This document shows positions 26,309 through 31,317 of a DNA stretch of 36,108 bases, in pieces. This stretch comes from a virus, in IMG/VR virus record IMGVR_UViG_3300030450_002904, positions 1-36,108 of that record; one strand, written 5' to 3'. Positions within the stretch are counted from its first letter, which is position 1, and every line of letters starts with the position of its first letter. A program made the translations under genes and the position numbers. The notes under the pieces are model-generated. The model was not told where the DNA came from, ran no database searches, and saw only the letters and a list, made by a program, of their open reading frames with translations.

Positions 26309-26742
26309 TGTAGAAAAACACTCACACTTTCAACGATGCTTTCAGTTGTCGTCGTCCTGTTTATTGTTGTGACATTGGACAGTGAAGGGGCGAGAAGGCT
26401 TTCTGAAAAATTAAAAGATGCACCAGGCGTTTTAAGTTTCCAATCAGGCTTGGTTGAAGCGTCAATACCTGTCCATTGAAAAGTTACACCATCTATTGTC
26501 TGTGGATCTAGCAAGGTTGCTTTAGGACTAATCATGTCACCATTAACAGGCTCTATCCCTGAACCACTAACGGTGTATTGATAGCCGCTTGTATAATCTA
26601 CGGAGACAATGTTCTCTACTATTACAGATTTAACCTCTTGTCGGGAATTTAAAGTCCCTGACGAGAATTGAGGCGTGACAACATTTGCATTCGCCTTGAC
26701 ACCTAATAGCAGAAATAAAACTAGAAACTTATTTAAGTACAC
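26305..26742 (-). CDS. Exported protein with signal peptide, 145 residues
   Basis: Signal peptide MYLNKFLVLFLLLGVKANA, cleavage probably after residue 19. The mature part has a Ser/Thr-rich beta pattern (TPQFSSGTLNSRQEVKSVIVENIVSVDY, YQYTVSGSGIEP, ASFNFSESLLAPSLSNVTTINR). The VSGSGIEP and FSFSES-like segments also occur in the neighbouring protein (SVSGTNIQ, FSFQESF), so the two may be distant paralogues with one fold. Overlaps by 14 bases with the gene before it and by 4 with the gene after it. Confidence 0.68.
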   Translation of the reverse strand: MYLNKFLVLFLLLGVKANANVVTPQFSSGTLNSRQEVKSVIVENIVSVDYTSGYQYTVSGSGIEPVNGDMISPKATLLDPQTIDGVTFQWTGIDASTKPDWKLKTPGASFNFSESLLAPSLSNVTTINRTTTTESIVESVSVFLQ

Positions 26743-27229
26743 TCAATTCTGACACAGTTTGAATAATGACGTCTGAACCTGGCCCACCACCGGCACCAGT
26801 TACTAGATGTTCTGAAGTTAGAGTTATTACTCCGGCTGTATGACCGCCAGCTCCCGTCGTGGTCGTAGTCCACGCAGGCAAGGAACCAACCGTCCCATTT
26901 GCGACTGACGTATTTGATTGTATTGCGTCACCACCTAAGAAAGATTCTTGAAAACTGAATGCCGACCCATCTTGATGGATCTTATAATTTGCATGTGCTT
27001 TTTGAGTAGCGGCGGAGCCATTTGATCCGGGAGTTAATCCCCCAAACACATCACTGTTACCTGTACCGACTTGAATATTAGTACCACTTACTGAATAAGT
27101 ACTAGCCCCGCGTTGTGATGTTGAGAACGCATTATCAAGACTTGTCTGGCCTGATGTAGTTATACGATGAATAAAATTGGCATTTACAGGAGTAGCCAGG
27201 AGGAGGAAGGGGATTAATAGTCGTTTCAT
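26729..27229 (-). CDS. Exported protein with signal peptide, 166 residues
   Basis: Signal peptide MKRLLIPFLLLATPVNA, followed by NFIHRITTSGQTSLDNAFSTSQRGASTYSVSGTNIQVGTG, then FGGLTPGSNGSAATQKA, YKIHQDGSAFSFQESFLGGDAIQS, SLPAWTTTTTGAGGHTAGVI and a closing VSELSV. The ordering SxYSVSGxNI ... G.AFSF.ES...GDA ... LP.....TTTT.GG.AG resembles a protein I recall in several T4-like cyanophages. It is Gly/Ser/Thr-rich with no cysteines and probably a beta-sheet surface or virion protein. No enzymatic motif is visible. Confidence 0.68.
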   Translation of the reverse strand: MKRLLIPFLLLATPVNANFIHRITTSGQTSLDNAFSTSQRGASTYSVSGTNIQVGTGNSDVFGGLTPGSNGSAATQKAHANYKIHQDGSAFSFQESFLGGDAIQSNTSVANGTVGSLPAWTTTTTGAGGHTAGVITLTSEHLVTGAGGGPGSDVIIQTVSELSVLK

Positions 27230-27615
27230 TCTTTTGATGCAATGGGGGGTTTAGTAATAATTTCTATTGGTTGCTTTAATACTATTGTTTGTTGACCTCC
27301 TGTGTTATTATTCGCGTCACCATTTTTCTTCTTTTTAGATCCCATATTGACCCCAAAACTAGTCAGAATTCCGCCCAGCAAAGATGCTGGAAAAGTTGGA
27401 TCTATGCCTATCTGCTCTGGGATGTTGAACTGTATTCTTTCACCTATCTTTATATTTTCAGGCAAACGAACATACGATAAAGTTAACATACTAATCGACC
27501 AAAAAAGTATGAATAATTTTACCCCTACCGATACAAATTCTAGCCATAGGGGGTCGTCGTCTTCCTCTTGGTTTTGTTGAATTACGGCGGTCTCGTTTGT
27601 TTCTTGTTCAGACAT
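27226..27615 (-). CDS. Membrane protein, first gene of the exported-protein operon
   Basis: A 129-residue protein. Acidic N-terminus (ETNETAVIQQNQEEDDDPLW), then a membrane segment at about residues 29-50 (SVGVKLFILFWSISMLTLSYV), a middle linker (LPENIKIGERIQFNIPEQIG) and a second weakly hydrophobic segment (FPASLLGGILTSFGVNMG) with a basic run KKKKNG, then a proline/isoleucine tail. It could tether the three exported proteins encoded downstream. Its promoter region lies in the 27616-27668 gap, which contains a 22-base palindrome. Confidence 0.68.
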   Translation of the reverse strand: MSEQETNETAVIQQNQEEDDDPLWLEFVSVGVKLFILFWSISMLTLSYVRLPENIKIGERIQFNIPEQIGIDPTFPASLLGGILTSFGVNMGSKKKKNGDANNNTGGQQTIVLKQPIEIITKPPIASKE

Positions 27616-27644
27616 AGGCGTGTCCTTGCTGCTCTAACGTAATA

Positions 27645-27666
27645 AACTATAAATCAATTTATAGTT
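27645..27666. promoter_or_regulatory. Perfect 10-bp inverted repeat between divergent genes
   Basis: AACTATAAAT and ATTTATAGTT flank a CA centre, a perfect palindrome of 22 bases between the minus-strand cassette (start 27615) and the plus-strand small genes (start 27669). Its arms contain TATAAA and TTATAG, so it may overlap a promoter for either direction, or form a hairpin at the 5' end of the plus transcript. It is not of the recurring operator family. Confidence 0.6.
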
Positions 27667-27668
27667 GC

Positions 27669-27839
27669 ATGACGATTCCTCACGAAGTACAAGAGAACGC
27701 CGCAAGGAACCAACATCTAGAGAAACTCTTCCATTTAGATAATCGTTCAGACCCTTCACATCCTCACGCGCATACTTTCACTAATTTGCATCAAGAGTAT
27801 TTAATCTATGAAAAATGGAATAAGAGGCTTGTTCAATGA
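27669..27839 (+). CDS. Small protein, 56 residues
   Basis: Reading from the ATG at 27669 gives a protein rich in His, Asn, Gln and Glu (ENAARNQHLEKLFHLDNRSD, then HPHAHTFTNLHQEYLIYEKW). It overlaps the next gene by ATGA (27836-27839), which supports it as real despite its size. It contains no membrane segment. Unknown function. Confidence 0.6.
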   Translation: MTIPHEVQENAARNQHLEKLFHLDNRSDPSHPHAHTFTNLHQEYLIYEKWNKRLVQ

Positions 27840-28018
27840 GCGAAGTGATAGCGGCTTCAATTGGTGCGATAGTCTCTATTTTCTTGTTTACTCTTTCAAT
27901 TGTTATCAACAGAAAGGAAAAAGATACAAGAGCCTTATTTAAAAAAGTTTCGATATTAGAGCAAAGAGTATCAACTCTTGAAGGATCAGGGCGAAATAGG
28001 AACTGGCGAAGTAAGTAA
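27836..28018 (+). CDS. Holin-like or spanin-like small membrane protein
   Basis: A 60-residue protein with a membrane segment at residues 4-24 (VIAASIGAIVSIFLFTLSIVI), a basic patch (NRKEKDTR) and a short coiled coil (KKVSILEQRVSTLEGS). This layout fits a small single-segment holin or the inner-membrane part of a spanin pair. It is the only candidate lysis gene noticed; no endolysin with known motifs is next to it. The call is by architecture only. Confidence 0.4.
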   Translation: MSEVIAASIGAIVSIFLFTLSIVINRKEKDTRALFKKVSILEQRVSTLEGSGRNRNWRSK

Positions 28019-28021
28019 ACA

Positions 28022-28056
28022 ATAAAAAACCCCTCAGAAGCTGATCCGAGAGGTTT
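28022..28056 (-). terminator. Rho-independent terminator for minus-strand genes
   Basis: On the minus strand AAACCTCTC (28048-28056) pairs with GAGGGGTTT (28027-28035) with one mismatch, followed by TTT and TTATT. It ends transcription of the gene at 28120-28314. Confidence 0.6.
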
Positions 28057-28119
28057 AGAAATCCCCAGTCAAATCTGATAAGAAATTAAGCTTGTTAGTA
28101 ATCGAAGGACAAACTTATT

Positions 28120-28314
28120 TTATCTAATATGTCCCATTTCTTCATTGATATATCTACTCAATATGACTGCCTTGCTGTAATGAGCGCTATATCCTGTCAA
28201 GTCTCTGAGTTGACGGCTAGACATATACATTGCATTTTTACGCCATGCCTCAATTTTATTTGTAGGGGATCTATATACAAAGCCTGAACCTAACCAATCT
28301 AAAAAGCGACGCAT
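28120..28314 (-). CDS. Small basic protein, 64 residues
   Basis: Unrecognised. The sequence is basic with an aromatic/hydrophobic N-terminus (RFLDWLGSGFVYRSPTNK) and a C-terminal helical part (MSSRQLRDLTGYSAHYSKAVILSR) that might be a short helix-turn-helix: Q/R-L-R-D-L-T-G...S..Y...V. It sits between terminators, behind a GC-rich leader. A cyanophage or host-derived regulator is possible, not shown. Confidence 0.55.
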   Translation of the reverse strand: MRRFLDWLGSGFVYRSPTNKIEAWRKNAMYMSSRQLRDLTGYSAHYSKAVILSRYINEEMGHIR

Positions 28315-28434
28315 GAGACTTGATACGCTTGCACATTAAGCCTAGCGGGTTGATTTGGGTTGGGTCAGCGTCTGGAGGGTTCCCCATCCCAGTGAGCAAA
28401 GCAGCGGTTGAGCTGGCCCACAATATTAATAGGC
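28315..28434 (-). other. GC-rich stretch, possible leader RNA
   Basis: About 120 bases without an open frame between a terminator (28435-28457) and the start of the 64-residue gene. It is much more GC-rich than its surroundings and can form several short stems on the minus strand (for example CGCT/AGCG and GCTT/AAGC nested near 28330-28350). A TATTAATATT run near 28420-28430 could be the -10. It may be a leader of the downstream gene or a small RNA. Structure is much less convincing than at 29.4 kb. Confidence 0.3.
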
Positions 28435-28457
28435 AAAAAAAGACCCCTTTCGGGGCT
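28435..28457 (-). terminator. Rho-independent terminator
   Basis: Minus strand CCCCGAAAGGGG with a GAAA tetraloop, then TCTTTTTTT: a compact classical terminator, 5 bases after the stop of the gene at 28462-28737. It separates that gene from the GC-rich leader beyond. Confidence 0.85.
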
Positions 28458-28461
28458 AAGG

Positions 28462-28737
28462 CTATGAAGCTAGATCTTGAGTTCGCTTAGTCCAATCATA
28501 CTCACCCCATCTTTTGTCTGTTTCGCTCATTCCCTTGTAAGGAATAACGTTTTTAGGCATATGTTGAAGAATTGCAACCCATTCTTTTAAAACATCGGCT
28601 TTAGTTTGATTTTTATAGTCGTAATCTAAAACCCCTTTTTCTTTAAGAATTTTTCCGACTTTTTGATAAGTCTTTGGAAAGTGAGCGGCAACGCTTCTTA
28701 GTTCAAATCTAAATTCGTGATTGTGCCAGTAAGTCAT
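28462..28737 (-). CDS. Early small protein, 91 residues
   Basis: Unrecognised. An aromatic and basic protein (HNHEFRFELRSVAAHFPKTYQKVGKILKEKGVLDYDYKNQTKADVLKEWVAILQHM) that may be helical; the last 30 residues are polar (SETDKRWGEYDWTKRTQDLAS). It is monocistronic, driven by a promoter overlapping the operator at 28786-28797 and closed by a terminator. This position, the first gene under that operator, suggests an immediate early or lysogeny-linked product. Confidence 0.6.
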   Translation of the reverse strand: MTYWHNHEFRFELRSVAAHFPKTYQKVGKILKEKGVLDYDYKNQTKADVLKEWVAILQHMPKNVIPYKGMSETDKRWGEYDWTKRTQDLAS

Positions 28738-28775
28738 TTTTGATCTAATCGGTGGGATCTCTCCCTTACCTTTTA

Positions 28776-28803
28776 ATTATATACTGGGGTCAACCCCTAC
28801 GCT
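28776..28803 (-). promoter_or_regulatory. Operator-promoter GGGGTTGACCCC
   Basis: GGGGTCAACCCC (28786-28797) is a perfect 12-base palindrome. On the minus strand TATAAT (28776-28781) follows it closely, serving the gene at 28462-28737; no clean -35 is visible. On the plus strand it is followed by TACGCT (28798-28803), the same form as at 8738, which could fire toward the structured RNA at 28831. Confidence 0.72.
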
Positions 28804-28830
28804 TACATAGTAACAATTAATTAACAATTA

Positions 28831-28957
28831 AATGTCGGGGGATGGATCACGCCAATTACGTGCCTTGTCTTTCCCGTTAGAGCGGGTCTTGTATAACTTT
28901 CAAGCTGTGATTGAATTGACGATTTCAGGTGTAACAGCTATCAGGCTCCCCGACGTT
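28831..28957 (+). ncRNA. Candidate cloverleaf-like structured RNA
   Basis: AATGTCGGGG (28831-28840) pairs with CCCCGACGTT (28948-28957), a 10-bp closing stem with one T-G wobble. Inside lie CACG/CGTG, CCCGT/GCGGG (loop TAGA, one wobble), and AGCTGT/ACAGCT with a possible inner TGAA/TTCA. This makes a multi-branched structure of about 127 bases with no open frame. Both wobbles are allowed on the plus strand but become A-C mismatches on the minus strand, so the plus strand is favoured. It is adjacent to the operator-promoter at 28786. No clear terminator follows, and no family was recognised. Confidence 0.5.
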
Positions 28958-28959
28958 GG

Positions 28960-29169
28960 TTAAGGAGTTATTCGACCTTGAAACTGAATTGACCAATCTT
29001 CTACATCTGACCAACAGACGGTTTCATCATTTTCAAGAATTAGAAAAACGTTATGTTCATCTAAATTTACGCAAACACCTTTTATGTAAAATTCTGCACC
29101 TTCTGGGTTAGTTAACAAAGCACCTTTTAAAATGTTGATGTCGAAAGATTGAACTCTGTCTAATTTCAT
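28960..29169 (-). CDS. Small early protein, 69 residues
   Basis: Unrecognised, probably a small all-beta protein: FDINILKGALLTNPEGAEFYIKGVCVNLDEHNVFLILENDETVCWSDVEDWSIQF shows regular strand and turn alternation. It lies just behind the terminator at 29187-29212, so it may be expressed by read-through or from a promoter I do not see. There is no ribosome site near the ATG. Confidence 0.55.
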   Translation of the reverse strand: MKLDRVQSFDINILKGALLTNPEGAEFYIKGVCVNLDEHNVFLILENDETVCWSDVEDWSIQFQGRITP

Positions 29170-29186
29170 TGTTATAAAAGCGAAAA

Positions 29187-29212
29187 ATAAAAACCCCCTA
29201 GAGAAAGGGGGC
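29187..29212 (-). terminator. Rho-independent terminator
   Basis: Minus strand: CCCCCT (29206-29211) pairs with AGGGGG (29194-29199), then TTTTTATTTTT. It closes the transcript carrying the 51-residue membrane protein and the structured RNA. Confidence 0.82.
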
Positions 29213-29219
29213 GCGGTGG

Positions 29220-29375
29220 TTAAAAGATAAAGGCGGCTGAAAGAGAAATCGCAAAGGCGTAAAACAAAAACATGGTTGCTTTTTCCTGATTGTTAACTCT
29301 CTTATCTAATCCTTTGGCTGTCCTGAGTAATTCAGGCTTAAGCATCTTTGAAAGAACTTTTGTAGAAGAAGTCAT
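29220..29375 (-). CDS. Small membrane protein downstream of the structured RNA, 51 residues
   Basis: An open frame starting ATG 29375 and ending TAA 29220-29222. The first 33 residues are basic and helical (STKVLSKMLKPELLRTAKGL then DKRVNNQEKA), followed by one membrane segment (TMFLFYAFAISLSAAFIF) running to the C-terminus. It follows the multi-hairpin region and precedes the terminator, so all three form one transcription unit. Basic N-terminus plus a C-terminal membrane segment recalls small phage inhibitors, toxins or holin partners; none can be chosen from sequence alone. Confidence 0.55.
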   Translation of the reverse strand: MTSSTKVLSKMLKPELLRTAKGLDKRVNNQEKATMFLFYAFAISLSAAFIF

Positions 29376-29395
29376 TTAAAACTTTTGCAATTGGA

Positions 29396-29658
29396 GCCTC
29401 TCGGCGCAGGTTGCGAACCTGATTTTTCTTCGCACTGGAGCTACCAGTTACGGGTCGGGCTTCACGACCAGTTGCCAGGATGCGGTAGAACTCAGAACCC
29501 CTTCGCGTATCAGGTTTGAATAGTAAAGGATTTTCGCCCTTTACCCCTGCCCGTTTTTAGCGGGAGAATACGCGGCTTTTATACCGCAGGAATTACCCGG
29601 TTCTACCCGGATCCCCGAGCACGTTCCGGGGATGTCTCCCACCGGTGCCGCCCGATAC
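29396..29658 (-). ncRNA. Candidate multi-hairpin structured RNA
   Basis: About 260 bases without an open frame, much richer in GC than its neighbours, made of nearly contiguous hairpins. Pairs (plus coordinates): 29396-29405 (minus GCC GAGA GGC, a GNRA loop), 29407-29421 (6 bp), 29434-29448 (5 bp), 29453-29469 (5 bp), 29523-29544 (GTAAAGG/CCTTTAC), 29550-29564, 29572-29587, 29597-29610 and 29613-29631 (5 bp). Loops are A-rich on the minus strand, which favours that strand. It begins a few bases after the -10 of the operator-promoter at 29665. No known family recognised. Confidence 0.6.
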
Positions 29659-29664
29659 TCTTTA

Positions 29665-29687
29665 AGTATATAGCTAGGGTTGACCCT
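29665..29687 (-). promoter_or_regulatory. Operator-promoter of the structured-RNA unit
   Basis: Operator AGGGTTGACCCT at 29676-29687, a perfect palindrome. On the minus strand it is followed by TATACT (29665-29670), placing the transcript start near 29658, at the first base of the structured region. No strong -35; AGTAAA lies in the expected place. Confidence 0.72.
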
Positions 29688-29743
29688 TTACTATCTACTT
29701 ACTACGCTATCGAAACAATTAGTCACATTGCTAATGATAAGTA

Positions 29744-30172
29744 TTAAGGCTGACTACTTAGCGTGATAGATGCACCTGGCCCCTCGCCAAGTTTGCAATA
29801 GCGTTTACTACAAACAGCGTGGATAATTTGACTGTCATTCCTCGCTAATCCTGATTGCTCAATACTGTCAAAAACTGCTCTTAAATTCTTATCAACGTCT
29901 GTTTTTGTCGTCTTATATTTAGGAGCACTAGGTAAAAGATTGCCCTTTTTTCCGAAATGACCTTTAGGCCTCATAAACCTGAATTCACAACTAACAGAAA
30001 GGGCACAATCTACATTCCAATCATTAGGCTTAGCAAGAATCAATTCTTGCATGACATCTTGGCGCCAAGCTTTCAGTTCTTTTTGATTGCTGTGGATGAT
30101 TCCAAAAGCAGTTCTTTTTAAACTACCTTGAGCGACAGGAACCCCAAGAACATCAACACTAAGAATTTTCAT
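29744..30172 (-). CDS. rusA: RusA-family Holliday junction resolvase
   Basis: A 142-residue endonuclease that would cut four-way DNA junctions during phage recombination or before packaging. The start reads ILSVDVLGVPVAQGSLKRTAFG, the usual RusA opening (G.P.P.GS.R). The catalytic region is TDVDKNLRAVFDSIEQSGLARNDSQI, with the aspartates of TDVDKN and RNDSQI as metal-binding positions. Length is close to E. coli RusA (120). It is the last gene of its operon and its start overlaps a 30-residue frame. Confidence 0.92.
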   Translation of the reverse strand: MKILSVDVLGVPVAQGSLKRTAFGIIHSNQKELKAWRQDVMQELILAKPNDWNVDCALSVSCEFRFMRPKGHFGKKGNLLPSAPKYKTTKTDVDKNLRAVFDSIEQSGLARNDSQIIHAVCSKRYCKLGEGPGASITLSSQP

Positions 30173-30251
30173 TTTTCCTCCACTCTTTAATTAACTGCTT
30201 TAGCTCTGAAATCCTCCGCTCTGCGGCGGCTATTTTTTCTTTATTTGTCAA
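30159..30251 (-). CDS. Possible 30-residue leader gene before rusA
   Basis: A TTG start at 30251 gives a highly charged helical peptide (NKEKIAAAERRISELKQLIK, then EWRKNENS) ending inside the rusA start. It overlaps the stop of the gene before it by 11 bases. Small proteins with the pattern A.ERRI.EL..LI..W recur in phages, so this is a plausible gene rather than chance, filling the 68-base gap between neighbours. Confidence 0.45.
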   Translation of the reverse strand: MTNKEKIAAAERRISELKQLIKEWRKNENS

Positions 30252-30588
30252 CGGTAATCCTCCAATAAGGGGTAGGTTCCAACTTCTGAATAGTTTTGTT
30301 GTCTTTGATTTCCAACTCTTTATCTTTAGCTATTTCTGCTTTATAACGTTCTTCTCTGTTCCTTAATTCCTCAGAAAATATATATTTTTGCGGTTTAGAA
30401 AGCCTGTTAGCTGTTATGCCTTTCCATTTGAAAATTCCTCTAATTCTTCCTTCTCTAAGATGCTGTTCTAATTCATCTTTTAAAGTACATTCAACAGTTT
30501 GATAATAAACGATCTTTTTTTTAGTTTCGTTTAGTTCCTCCAGAATCTTCTCAGGAGAATTCAAAAGGTCGCTAGACAAGTGGATCAT
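30241..30588 (-). CDS. Coiled-coil protein, 115 residues
   Basis: Unrecognised. Long charged helices: NSPEKILEELNETKKKIVYYQTVECTLKDELEQHLREGRIRGIFKWKGITANRLSKPQKY, then SEELRNREERYKAEIAKDKELEIKDNKTIQKLE. The middle RIRGIFKWKGITANRL is a turn-rich insertion. It overlaps the gene before it by 17 bases. Role in replication or recombination is suggested only by position. Confidence 0.65.
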   Translation of the reverse strand: MIHLSSDLLNSPEKILEELNETKKKIVYYQTVECTLKDELEQHLREGRIRGIFKWKGITANRLSKPQKYIFSEELRNREERYKAEIAKDKELEIKDNKTIQKLEPTPYWRITVDK

Positions 30589-30949
30589 CGTATTCGTTAT
30601 ATGGAGGTTGAGGTTTAAGTTCTAATTTGAAATTGTATTCAGCTATAAACCTTGCATTCTCTAAAACCTGGGGATCATCGAATGCTTTTAGCCACTCTTG
30701 AGTTTTTTTTTCCTCGTCATCTTCTTCCTTCCAATCATCAATTTCTTTCACAGATTCAGATCTAATAAAATGGATAGGCTCCTTGATGATAGGCCTGCTT
30801 ATGCGTAGCCTTTGAAGTGATAACAGTATTTTCCTCGTAATCGTAAGTACTAACACGGCGGGCCAGATGATCAACGCCGTAAAGCAAAGGCGTAGATAAT
30901 ACCAGAATGCAAATAGTCTTTTGAAGTTCGTACATTTTGTTTGTTCCAT
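30572..30949 (-). CDS. Frame encoding an acidic C-terminal protein; start uncertain
   Basis: Open from ATG 30949 to 30572, 125 residues. The first 50 overlap, in another frame, the 57-residue protein at 30762-30935, and both versions look membrane-like there. The part after 30764 (SESVKEIDDWKEEDDEEKKTQEWLKAFDDPQVLENARF) is free of overlap and looks coding. If the 57-residue gene is real, this gene probably starts lower: AAGGAG at 30779-30784 precedes an in-frame ATT overlapping the TAG of the small gene (30762-30766), and a GTG is at 30751. If not, the ATG at 30949 would be nearly leaderless. Confidence 0.5.
   Translation of the reverse strand: MEQTKCTNFKRLFAFWYYLRLCFTALIIWPAVLVLTITRKILLSLQRLRISRPIIKEPIHFIRSESVKEIDDWKEEDDEEKKTQEWLKAFDDPQVLENARFIAEYNFKLELKPQPPYNEYDDPLV
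30762..30935 (-). CDS. Small membrane protein, 57 residues
   Basis: Reads ELQKTICILVLSTPLLYGVD with one hydrophobic segment, then a polar tail (HLARRVSTYDYEENTVITSK). It starts at ATG 30935, about 15 bases after the predicted transcript start of the promoter at 30958-30986. Codon third positions are T-rich as in neighbouring genes, somewhat better than in the competing frame. Which frame is translated is not settled. Confidence 0.45.
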   Translation of the reverse strand: MYELQKTICILVLSTPLLYGVDHLARRVSTYDYEENTVITSKATHKQAYHQGAYPFY

Positions 30950-30957
30950 TGTTTTTA

Positions 30958-30986
30958 ATAATAGGTTGACCCTTAACATTTAGCAA
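30958..30986 (-). promoter_or_regulatory. Operator-promoter of the rusA operon
   Basis: On the minus strand TTGCTA (30981-30986), 17-base spacer, TATTAT (30958-30963). Operator AAGGGTCAACCT (30963-30974) fills most of the spacer and touches the -10. Transcription would start near 30951. Confidence 0.78.
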
Positions 30987-31001
30987 GCCTAAGCAGGCGT
31001 A

Positions 31002-31316
31002 TTAACAAATAGAAAATAAAACTTCGGCTGATCGACCTGATTTTGTAAGCCTTTTTATTTTCTTGTTTGATTTGAACATTGGACCAATTTTGTTCATTTT
31101 TATAAGCTCGTTACATCGTCCGCAAATAGTTGCGGTTGGTATTTCGAGGTGTAGAGATAATTCATCTCTTGTCATGCCATTGCTCGACTTAGTTATCGCA
31201 TTTAATACCAATTCCTGTAATGGGCCGATATGCTCTTGAATCTCGATTGCCGCCTCAATTGAAGTTTCTGTTCTGTTATGTGGCGCAGTTTGATCGAATA
31301 AAGAAATTTGGTTCAT
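31002..31316 (-). CDS. Winged helix-turn-helix DNA-binding protein
   Basis: A 104-residue protein. The middle, GPLQELVLNAITKSSNGMTRDELSLHLEIPTATICGRCNELIKMNKI, fits a winged helix: helix 1 LQELVLNAI, helix 2 TRDELSLHL, recognition helix TATICGRCNELIK, and a short wing ending KRLTKSGRSAEVLFSI. It lies one base after the nuclease gene, in the early operon. A replication or transcription accessory is likely. It is too short to be an initiator alone. Confidence 0.7.
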   Translation of the reverse strand: MNQISLFDQTAPHNRTETSIEAAIEIQEHIGPLQELVLNAITKSSNGMTRDELSLHLEIPTATICGRCNELIKMNKIGPMFKSNKKIKRLTKSGRSAEVLFSIC

Positions 31317-31317
31317 T

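Noticed and set aside
27302-27580. Plus-strand open frames opposite the membrane protein at 27226-27615
   Set aside because: The minus-strand gene has coupling overlaps and a sensible topology; the plus frames have none.
30762-30986. Longer version of the small membrane gene starting at 30986
   Set aside because: That ATG lies inside the promoter spacer, upstream of the predicted transcript start.
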